A DNA stretch of 64,000 bases from Apoderus coryli (Eukaryota; Arthropoda; Insecta; Coleoptera; Attelabidae), in NCBI GenBank assembly GCA_911728435.2, contig OU452205.1:3462760-3526759 (forward strand). Direction: 5' to 3'. Position numbers and translations under genes: made by a program. Positions 55,218 to 64,000 of this stretch are shown piece after piece. Position 1 is the stretch's first letter; each line of letters begins with the position of its first letter. The notes beneath the pieces were generated by a model. It did not search any database. It saw only the letters and a list, made by a program, of their open reading frames with translations, and was not told the origin of the DNA.

Positions 55218-56381
55218 TTATTTAAAACTACAGTTGTGAAAAGTACAATTGGTAAATGTTAAATTGGAAGAAGAGTTTGCTGAAGTTGACGGATTGTTAA
55301 TTTCCACTGTTGAAGAAATTCCTCGCATGGTGTTTATTATTTCACCATGGCGTTCTTGGTTAATATTCAAGTACAGTTTAATTGAATTAGAGCTGCTATG
55401 TCCTGTTATTTTTATTAATTGCGGTTCAGGAATTCCTTTATTTGCCAAATGGCTAACTGCAGTTGATCTGTTCGAATGATTGGATATCTTTTTACACTTA
55501 GTGTCCAAACCAATAGCTTGCATGGATGATTTGGTCCACATATTAATAGTGTTCTTGCCTACCGGTATATTGTCAAACCATGTGTCACTTTCGGATTTCC
55601 AGAAACGATTTGGTTTCAAGAATAGGCGACTGGAAGTAATATTTTTCCCCCTTTTGGACAATAATTTATGGAATAACCGAACAGGGCATGCACTTTCGTT
55701 TGCAATATTTGGAACAAGCCACTTACTATTTGTACAACTTTTTCGATCCTCCTTGGCGTGTTTTACTGAATATTGGATTGTATTCAATTCTGTTGGTTGG
55801 CGTTCCATCATTATTTTTCTCAATCGTGAAATAATCTATAAGGCAATCAGCTGGTTCACCACCTCGCCAAGCTAACTCAACAGCTACACTATGGTAAAAA
55901 ATTTTTTGTAAACCTTCTGGTTGACATTCATACCATAATCAAATGATTCTAGCCAAATCACTTGAACTCAAATTTGATGAACTGCATTTTCGTTTGTTTG
56001 GATTCTGTTGTAATCTTTTACGTTTTGCATTTCTTGCATCTCGCGCATTTTTGAATATCACACTGGTAAACGGGTCGAATACAATTTTGAAGTCATTGAA
56101 GTAGTTTTCCTAGAGTAGCCTACTCGTAGTATTCCAAATTGTGTTTACAGTTGCTTCTTTATATTCAGTTCCGTCAGCTTTTCTCATATTTACCGCATAA
56201 TCTTTCAATATATTAGCCAAATTATGCAAACTCGTTTCAGCATTTAGTATTCACTGGTCGGACAAAACTCGAGAAATATTTTCCATACATATTTTTTTGA
56301 TTTGATTGTATTTTTGGGTATATTATTAGATATAATATCATTAATTGCATCGTTAAATGCAATACCAAATCTTTGCGACAT
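55218..56381 (-). pseudogene. Tyrosine recombinase (Crypton-like), disrupted
   Basis: The candidate start at 56381 (M-S-Q-R-F-G-I-A-F) is followed by broken frames with N-L-A-N-I-L-K-D-Y-A and R-D-A-R-N-A-K-R-K-R. Then E-L-A-W-R-G-G-E-P-A appears to hold the first catalytic Arg. After a frameshift near 55820 the main frame (55823-55218) has N-H-S-N-R-S-T-A-V-S (His-x-x-Arg), I-T-G-H-S-S (His) and K-L-Y-L-N (candidate nucleophile Tyr). R, HxxR, H and Y in this order define tyrosine recombinases. The size and lack of a reverse transcriptase suggest a Crypton-type element or a relative. In-frame stops near 55945 and 56110. Confidence 0.72.
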
Positions 56382-56384
56382 TTT

Positions 56385-57540
56385 TAAACCAGTTGTCAGT
56401 TTGACGTTTAATTAATTTTTAATAAAAAAACACCAAACTGAAAACACCACATGTAGGGTATTATCGCTGTAATCCAGAGGTGATTGGATGAAAGTAATTT
56501 GATTGGTTACTATATTTAGTAAAAAATTATCATTCAAACACTATATAAATATTTCTGCTCGTATTATGAATTTCGTAAATAAATTTTAACTACTTTCATA
56601 TCTAAGTGTGATGAAGTATAATAACTTTCTCAAAAAGAAAGAATCACCCGGGAAATGGGAAAAGTTTGCCGAAAAATTACAATTTCCGCGAAAAAATACT
56701 GTTTAGAGCAGGAAGTCTTTTAGCACGAATATAATTAAGTGGCATAGCCTCTATGTACCTCAGACACTCTAACATCTACCTAAGTTATGACTGTGACAAA
56801 TTATGTTTAATTTTGATGAATGACTACAACACGCTACCAATTTTTCCTGTTAAAATAACGTGTAAATATCCAACATTGTTGCATTTTCGTGTTGAAAATA
56901 CATGATGAGCCTTTTCACAAATCATGCATCATGCTCGAGGTGGGAAATTTAATGTTAATTTCAAATAGACATGATTAAGTTAATTTGCCAATGGAGCTTG
57001 GCGTGTATATTAAAGATTCCGTTCGTGATCTTTCATCTTAAAGTTGATTTTAAATTGAGTAACAGAATAGGCGATTTATGGTATTATAAAAATTATCTCC
57101 TAGTCAGACAGGTCAGATTTTAATGTACATTTTTACCGATATCTATTCAAACAATCTGTCGAAACTTTCATAGATTATTCAGAGGTGTAACTTACGAGGA
57201 GGCTGGAATGGTTTAATCACCATATTTTTTTGTGAGTAATTCTATCTAAAAAAATGTATTAAAAAGATCAAAGTTTGGTTTATTTTACATAAAAAGCTGC
57301 TCTTGTCAAAATGTTTTAAGCTTGACAGTTTTCGCGTAATTTGCATCTGAATGTTGAAGTGTTAAATTACTTGTCAAAAAAAGTTTTAGAAACTCTAGGT
57401 AGTAGGCCTGTGATAGGGGTGGACACAACTGCCAAATTAGTAGGTGATACATCATTTTAAAGCATTTGTTATCTGCTTTACAGTGATATGTTAATTTTGA
57501 TATTTGCCCCCATAAATCTCGAGAGAATTGGGTTTGAATA
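56385..57540. other. No gene recognised
   Basis: AT-rich; no motif seen. Confidence 0.4.
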
Positions 57541-57726
57541 AAAAAGGAAAAGGACCCCTTGCCTTAATTATAACCTAATTTTGTTTTCTTGTGATTTTTA
57601 TTAATTTTGTGTCAACAATGTGATAAATAAAGTTTTCTACATAAAAAAGGCATACTTCTTTTTTCTCGAAAAACTTAAAGGTTTTCGAGAAATTCGAGTT
57701 TGAAAATTTTAGGACAAAACTGGTCC

Positions 57727-58709
57727 ACCTCACAATGAACTGGTTTTGCACCTGGTCAGCTCAGTCAAGTACCTTGGCATTTTCTTTGATCCCTATCTTC
57801 GCTGGGACACTCATATAGACAAAGTTACTCAAACTATAAGATCCCTATTCCATAGATTTAAACGCTCCAAAGCTGTACTAACAGTACAATTTTTAAAAAC
57901 ATTATACTACGCTCTTGTAGAATCCAGAATAAATTATGGCATTTTCGCTTGGGGGAGTGCAGTGGTTGCCCATATAAAAAAATTGAAAACTGCACAAAAA
58001 TATATTTTAAAAATCATACTTAATAAAAGCCGACTATACCCAACAAGTCAACTTTTTTCTGAAGCAGGAGTGTTTGATATTAGGAAGCTTTTTTTCCTTT
58101 CCGCTGTCCTTCACCAACACAGAACCAAACATTTGCTGGAGCCAATTCAGCATGACTATCATACACGAACTAGACAGGATTCATACAGAACTCCTTTCTC
58201 GTCTAAATCAATAGGTCAGAGACACTATATGTATTTGGCCCCACGGTTTTACAATCTCTTACCTCCGGAAGTCAGATCCAAGCCCGCTTTGAAGAGTTTT
58301 AAGGCATCTGTAAAGGAATACATGCGTGGCAAAACTCGAGAAGAGTTTCAGACTCTTATCGGTTTTCTTTGATTCTGTGAATCATATTTGGATTTTTTTC
58401 TGTTTTTCTTTATATACTCAAGTCATTTCAGTCTTAGCCTTTTTCTTTGTGTAGTATGTGGTGATTTTTTTGTTGTTGTGTTTTTTATTAAGGTGTATTA
58501 GAAGCCAGATGTGCTTGTACTGCGGCCTGGTAGATATGTTAAGCTCACGGACAATCTTTATAAAGATTTTGTGCGTTAGACATGTTTATTTTGCTGATTA
58601 ATTTAACATTGTTATTGTACCTAGTAAATTTTGTTGTTAACCGTACTGTAATATTGTTATAATTGTTTTATTTTGGCAAAATAAACTTTATTATTATTAT
58701 TATTATTAG
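57727..58709 (+). mobile_element. CR1-like LINE 3' part
   Basis: The frame 57746-58372 reads S-V-K-Y-L-G-I-F-F-D, S-R-I-N-Y-G-I-F-A-W-G, L-K-T-A-Q-K-Y-I-L-K and N-L-L-P-P-E-V-R, the thumb and C-terminal region of a CR1-type reverse transcriptase; it is intact to its stop. The 3' end is TTTTGGCAAAATAAACTTTA followed by (TTA)n to 58709. Confidence 0.85.
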
Positions 58710-58788
58710 TAAACAGCATTAATAAAATTATTGAAACACAGTTTTCTAAAGAAAAGTTTTCCACAATTTTATTAATGCTGTTTACTAA
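58709..58788. repeat. Hairpin with 24-bp perfect arms
   Basis: AGTAAACAGCATTAATAAAA TT and its mirror AATTTTATTAATGCTGTTTACT, with a 30-nt loop that itself contains TTTTC/GAAAA complements. Confidence 0.8.
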
Positions 58789-58989
58789 GGACCAGTTTTT
58801 CCCAAAAATTTTCAAACTCGAATTTCTCGAAAACCTTTAAGTTTTTCGAGCAAAAAGAAGTATGTCTTTTTTATGTAGAAAACTTTATTTGATCACATTT
58901 TTGACACAAAATGAATAAAAATCCCAAGGAAAAAAAGTTGGGTTACAATTAAGGCAAGGGTCCCCCCTTTAACCCGTCTATGATCATCC

Positions 58990-60700
58990 TTTTTTATTAA
59001 ATTTCATGTGAGTTTACGCCATTTGACTAGGTTTCGAAAATCTTTCAAAAAAATCGTCCTCAGGCAGTCATCTTTAACACCCTGTATCTTTGTAAATAAG
59101 GACCTTTCGAAAAATTACAATTTAGGTTTTTTTCATGATTAGATGTCCCCAATGCGCTCACAAATTTTGGCCAGCTTTTTTTGAAACACCTTGTATAATA
59201 GCGCAGTTTTTATTTTAATTTCTCTGGTCTGGTCACGAGCTGCCACTGATTATAAGTGACGTGCGATATAGTACAATAATCATAATAACAGACAAAGGAC
59301 TATGTTGTGATATAATGCAATAGTAAAGAAAAATCCTATTATCTTAAACATATTTGCAATACAATTTTTAATTAATTAGTTAGTGCAGTGCTATGAGTAT
59401 GCAATTTATCAAATTTATACATTGTATGGTGTACTCGAAATTACGGAAACATAAGTATATTTAGTCCGGGATTTTTGCAGACGTCAAAATATAGTTACAG
59501 ACATGTTATGTATAATATAGAAACGTTGCTTTTCACATAATATTTCTAAAACAACGGAAATAACAAGAAAATTTATTATCAGGTGTTTGCTAAGCAAGCT
59601 TACACTAACATATATTATATACACACATAATATATATAATATATTAGATTGAAAATACACCCGCTATATTATTTTTAGGCAGACCTCATAAATCTTGGGA
59701 GTTGATTTCATTGGAAACATGATATGGCAGAACTAAAACTGGATACAGTAGATTTAAAATATCTTTAGTTATAATGATCATTGTAATGTATTTTCCGCTA
59801 CCTAATTACCGTTAAATAAATAAAAAATAATAAGAGAGCTTGAGGAAATAAATGGCTAAACGCGTGTTTGCTTTGCAGGAAAATAAGAGTGTTGAAAGGA
59901 ATTGATGAGTTATCCAATGGCAGCGATAAGGCAGAAAAAAAAAGTATTAATGTTGCCCATATAATAATAATAATAATTGAGGTGTTTCTCGGAAAAACAT
60001 CATTAGTCCAAAATAAACATTTTTGGGAAAATGAAAAAAACTCTCATTTTTGATATGAGCGCTTTATTGGCATATCTAATAGAAGTGAAAATATAAAAAA
60101 TGCTTCGTCTAGAATAACTTTTTTGTCAACTGTATATCAACAAAATACAAAAAATACATAGAAGAAACACATAGGTTTCTGAAAGAAAAAATGTGTCCTG
60201 AAGAATACAAACACTAAAAAAACAAAAAGTTCAACTCTGACGCAAAAAACCAATTTTAATATGAAAAAAAAATAAAAAATATAAGTGTCCTTAGCAATAA
60301 CACTAAAAAAATAAAAAACAACTCTTACACAAAAAAAAAAGTGAAAATAAAACTAAACTCTGTTAGTACTTTCAATTCTTAGCATATTCAAATTTTTTAT
60401 TTTAATAGCAGGTTTTGGATTTTTGAGAAAAAAACTTGTCAGTTGTAGTTTTAATCCGATCTACTTTGACAAGTCTAAATGGAGACGGCTGATATCCCAC
60501 CCCTCTGTCCCACTCGTTCAGTTTTTCGTTTCATTCTTGAGATGAGAGAAAAAAGCTGAAACAGTGTGGACTTATGATGTTTTTAGAAAAACAAGCCAAT
60601 TTTTATTTATAAATACTATGGAGCCTATGACATTTTTACTAGAAATAATGATGTGTGAACATGTGTACGGAGGTTAGGAATGAGTGGGCGCCATTACATA
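58990..60700. other. No gene; dispersed repeat at 59101-59200
   Basis: 59110-59200 matches 21865-21960 in the same orientation (CGAAAAATTACAATTTAGGT and following). No coding motif was seen. Confidence 0.45.
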
Positions 60701-60709
60701 CTCATAACA

Positions 60710-61220
60710 TAACATACTCTTACTACACGTGATCATTCTACGGAATTCTTCAAGATATCGTTTTCCTACTTTATTACGAAATGTATGAATGACCTGCCAC
60801 CAGAAGTTAGAAACCTAAATAAGGTTCAATTAAAAAAACGCGATTATAACATCTTATTGGCGAAGCAAACGGCGAACACTTAAAATACATTCAATAAACG
60901 CGATAATTAAAATGACCCATGCAGGTTCCTAGGCAAATGATTTTTGTTATATATGATTAGGTATTTTCCTTCATTTTTTTTGTCTGTGTTTTTTCTTTAG
61001 TTCTTCTTTTTTTATTATCGTTTGTTACTAAAAATATTTTTTTGTGACATTGGTAATTATACTGTATTTACTATATTCTGTATGTTATTGTATTGTATTT
61101 GTTATATTGTATTTGTTATGGAAATTGGGTTAGCTGAACAGACAATTTTGGTCCGTGGACTAAAATTGAACTGAAACTCGCCCAATTAAAAAAAATAAAG
61201 GCCTTTATTATTATTATTGT
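60710..61220 (+). mobile_element. LINE 3' end fragment
   Basis: Reads L-P-P-E-V-R-N-L-N-K-V-Q-L, the extreme C-terminus of a CR1/jockey-like protein, then a 3' UTR ending in AATAAAGGCC and (TTA)n at 61200-61220. Confidence 0.6.
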
Positions 61221-61224
61221 CTCA

Positions 61225-62130
61225 ATTTCGGTGAAATTGGACTTATGAGGTTTTTCCGAGAAACGCCTCAATTATAAGAACTGTATTATGGTATATTATG
61301 AGGGCTTGAAAAACGGAACGGGAATATTTTTTTCCCGCCGGGAAAGTGCTGGACTGTAATTTGAAAAATCACAAGGTGTTGCCATATTTGGCATTTCATT
61401 AATTTTCTCGTTTTTTTCAAATACACACCCCTGTATATTATGTCAGATATAAATGAATCATTCAAAGACAAATTCAACGATATATATCATGTGGTGTCCT
61501 CGAGTCACTGTTTCTAAAATATCAGTGGTCAAAAACGGCTAAACATGTAATTAGATATAGGGGGTATATCCCTAAATTTGCTTCAACCCTTCTAACTATA
61601 GCTTTCCAAATATATATCCCCCTGTATAATTGATTTTTCTATTAAGTACAAACAGATACAATAAAAATAAGTATAATAATACAATTATTTAACTACTATA
61701 CGAAAAATTGAATTGGTTTATACAACAATATTTAGAATACTCGTACTTATTGTACCAATTATTATAATAATAATAATATACCGTTTTTAGCCCACGGCCA
61801 TTCATACAAATATTGAATTTAAATAATAATAACTGATCCAAAAATACACTGAACAATTTTAAAATCAACTCGACCAAATTGTGCATGTTAATAGAGTAAA
61901 TTTTAAATAATATTATGTATTCGAAACATTTATTTTTTAATTTACATTTTCTAGCACAACTTCTCGTTTAATGTACCAGAACTTTTACAGGATGAACGTA
62001 ATATTTTGAAAAGATTTTTTCAACAGGTCAGATAGAGATAAGACAAATAGAAAACCATTTGCAAGTAAAGCATTAGTAAAACCTATTAAATGACTTTTCT
62101 GAATCCCTTTTCTTGATTTGCATATTAATT
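61225..62130. other. No gene recognised
   Basis: AT-rich; no motif seen. Confidence 0.4.
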
Positions 62131-62132
62131 TA

Positions 62133-63110
62133 GTTTATTTATTTATTTATTGTCATTACATGCCATTACCAAAAAAGGTTTACACAAGTCATATTAAATA
62201 TTAAAATATTACAGAACAACATAAAACATAGAAATGTATATAACTTAATCAAAACAGAAAGTCAGTGCTGAGGAATTCATCAATGGAGTAAAAAGCCTGG
62301 TCAATTAAGTAGTTTTTCAATATATTTTTGAACATTGCAAGGCTCAGTGTTTTCAAACTATCTGGCAAATGATTATAGCATGTGGGACCATAATAATTCA
62401 CAGAATTTCTGCTTCTACCCAACCTCATATATTCAGGAAGAATGTCATTTTTGTTTCTGGTATTGTGGTTGTGAATTTCATCATGCCTTATGTACAGATT
62501 GTAATTATTTTTCACATACATCATTGAATTGTAGATATAGAGACACGGGAGTGTAATTGTTTTACATTCTTTAAATTTAGGTCTGACATCCTCTCTAAAC
62601 TTTAAATCTGTCATTATTCGCACCACTCGTCTTTGGATTGCGAATACCCGACTAGCATGACAAGAGTATCCGCAAATTGACAAAGCATATGAAGCCACAC
62701 TGTGAAAAAGGCCATAATATGCTGATTTCAAAACATTAAAAGAGACTTCACCCTTCAAGCTTCGCAACATGAACACAACCTTAGACAACTTGGTAACCTC
62801 GACATGACCCGCCCAGGTTAGCTTTTGGTCCAAAGTGACACCCAAAAACTTTACCAGACCATCAGAAACAGCAACATCCGTCTCACGTAATGTAAATATT
62901 TTAGTAGCTTTTTTATTGGCATTCATACAGAGTTTGTTAGCTGCAAACCAGTCAGCAGCCCTCGACTGTGAATTAATCATACTTGAGGCAGAACGTCACT
63001 CGACAGTTCAACATGGAAAACATTACTACGAGAGGCGGCAACTATTGCGGGGAAGAACTCAGTTTCTACGCACCAATTAGAATCATTCAGGCGGCGTCTA
63101 ACCACCTATT
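62133..63110 (-). mobile_element. CR1-like LINE 3' part
   Basis: The frame 62980-62249 has A-A-D-W-F-A-A-N-K-L-C-M-N, V-K-F-L-G-V-T-L-D-Q-K-L-T-W, and C-Y-N-H-L-P-D-S-L-K, the end of a reverse transcriptase of the same broad type as 22560-24262. The 3' tail is (AATA)n near 62133-62150. The catalytic palm is missing. Confidence 0.85.
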
Positions 63111-63609
63111 TCGTTTGGTATTGCCGATTTTAAAGTAGATCGTAATTTCTTTTCCCTATTTTAACATTCAGTGGTAAAAATTTTAGTTATTAAATAAAAA
63201 TAAAACAAACAACCACTTAAAAATGCTAAGCTTTTTTCATTATTTTTATTTGTAATTGTAAAAAATCGATTTTCACATTAATACTATTTCTTTTCTAAAA
63301 TTAGTGATTTTTTGTAGATAAATTTGGCAATACAGGATTTTTTGGTCCGCTCATTCCTTTCGTTGTCACAGATTCATTTGCCAAGCAATAAGTGTTCTTC
63401 CGGGAGTAAGAGAGGCATATATGTATGTATGCAAATGGAGTAGCTAGATTTCGCTCTATCTAGTGACTGGATTTGTTTTTTTTTTCTCTCCTTACTAACG
63501 AATTTTGTATTATTTTCTTTTTTGGAAAGAATAAAGACGATTTATTATTATTAATATTTGCACTTTGCTATATTTAGCGACAGTTTGTTTATATCGCACC
63601 AGTCGCATT

Positions 63610-64000
63610 AATTATTTGATAAACAATTCATCACGGCTGGAATTTTGAGATCATAAGCAAATAAAAGCTTGTCTGCCTGAATATCATCGACTAGGTCATT
63701 AAAAAAGTGAGTTTTTTGATTGTAGAAATTTGTAAGATCTTTCTATGTTTGTTATTTATATGTTTATTTTGTGTACCAATGTGTGGATATTGTATATATC
63801 GTAATTGCCTTTATTGTATATTATTTATTTGTATTGTACGGAGATGTGTTTATGTATTTGTGTATTATACTTATACTGTATGACAATTTCTACACTGCAA
63901 TTGCAGTTTATCGAAAATAAAGATTTTGATTTGAAAAATAAAATAAAAAGCAGCGGTCCCAAATTGGAGCCCTGCAGAACCTCACAGGTCATTGCGTATG
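63610..64000 (-). mobile_element. Reverse transcriptase fragment interrupted by another LINE end
   Basis: The minus strand at the window edge reads V-L-Q-G-S-N-L-G-P-L-L-F (63955-64000). After a 230-bp interruption it resumes F-N-D-L-V-D-D-I-Q-A and L-L-F-A-Y-D-L-K-I (63710-63640). Together these are the conserved P-Q-G-x-x-L-G-P-L-L-F-x-x-F-I-N-D and A-D-D blocks, with A-Y-D in place of A-D-D. It continues past the window. Confidence 0.65.
63716..63947 (+). mobile_element. LINE 3' UTR insertion
   Basis: Ends ATCGAAAATAAAGATTTTGA, TTTGAAAAATAAAATAAAA, like the other CR1-type 3' ends here (AATAAAG plus short repeat tail). It sits inside a reverse-transcriptase frame on the other strand. Confidence 0.55.

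Larger units (their letters stand above)
57545..58975. repeat. Inverted-repeat element split by a LINE
   Basis: 57545-57722 (CCTTGCCTTAATTATAACCT... to ...GACAAAACTGGTCC) is mirrored by 58790-58975. Between them are a CR1-like LINE end (57727-58709) and an inner hairpin at 58709-58788 (AGTAAACAGCATTAATAAAA and its exact mirror). Confidence 0.75.

Noticed and set aside
1..64000. tRNA, rRNA, CRISPR arrays or bacterial operon signals
   Set aside because: None were seen; intron structure and repeat content show animal nuclear DNA.

Overview
This is a window of AT-rich animal nuclear DNA. The genes are split by introns with GT-AG boundaries, the repeats include many broken non-LTR retrotransposons, and the DNA transposons (mariner, DD41D Tc1/mariner, P-like, Transib-like, Crypton-like) are types common in arthropods. 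An insect is the best guess. The order cannot be fixed from sequence alone.

Positions 6 to 25318 (minus strand) hold the only conserved host gene I can support: part of a laminin alpha chain. Seventeen consecutive exons can be chained with matching splice phase at every junction, giving about 4.46 kb of coding sequence (roughly 1,490 residues). In transcript order they encode laminin EGF-like (LE) repeats, a laminin IV (L4) domain, more LE repeats, a long coiled coil (domains II/I), laminin G domain 1 and most of laminin G domain 2. The 5' part (LN domain and first LE repeats) and the 3' part (the remaining LG domains) lie outside the window. No further exon was seen between 25319 and 64000. 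That stretch is therefore either one very large intron or contains an exon I missed.

Nearly everything else is mobile DNA. The laminin introns carry LINE fragments, a 1.29 kb mariner nested in the 3' end of a LINE, a 2.4 kb inverted duplication built from a P-like transposase fragment and a LINE end, and two palindromic elements. From 25.3 kb to the right end there are a P-like element (25.9-28.0 kb), a palindromic element (28.2-29.0 kb), LINEs (30.0-32.0, 49.2-49.6, 57.7-58.7, 60.7-61.2 and 62.1-64.0 kb), a DD41D Tc1/mariner element with about 500-bp terminal inverted repeats (36.9-39.2 kb), several mariner remnants (40.1-43.9 and 48.1-48.4 kb), a RAG1/Transib-like transposase relic (46.1-47.7 kb) and a tyrosine-recombinase (Crypton-like) relic (55.2-56.4 kb). 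Most coding parts are broken by frameshifts or stops.

The most interesting signal is a set of self-cleaving hammerhead-ribozyme (HHR) motifs. One at 36519-36562 has every canonical element. Others sit in a family of inverted-repeat elements (13.1, 22.0-22.5, 28.2-29.0 and 54.9 kb) that share an architecture: HHR, then about 35-60 nt, then GTGGAG, and in two copies CTCCTCG and ATGGATTAYTT ending in an A-run. In the copy at 21980-22510 the two 252-bp arms look identical and both carry an intact motif. All of this comes from reading by eye; no folding, database search or alignment was run.
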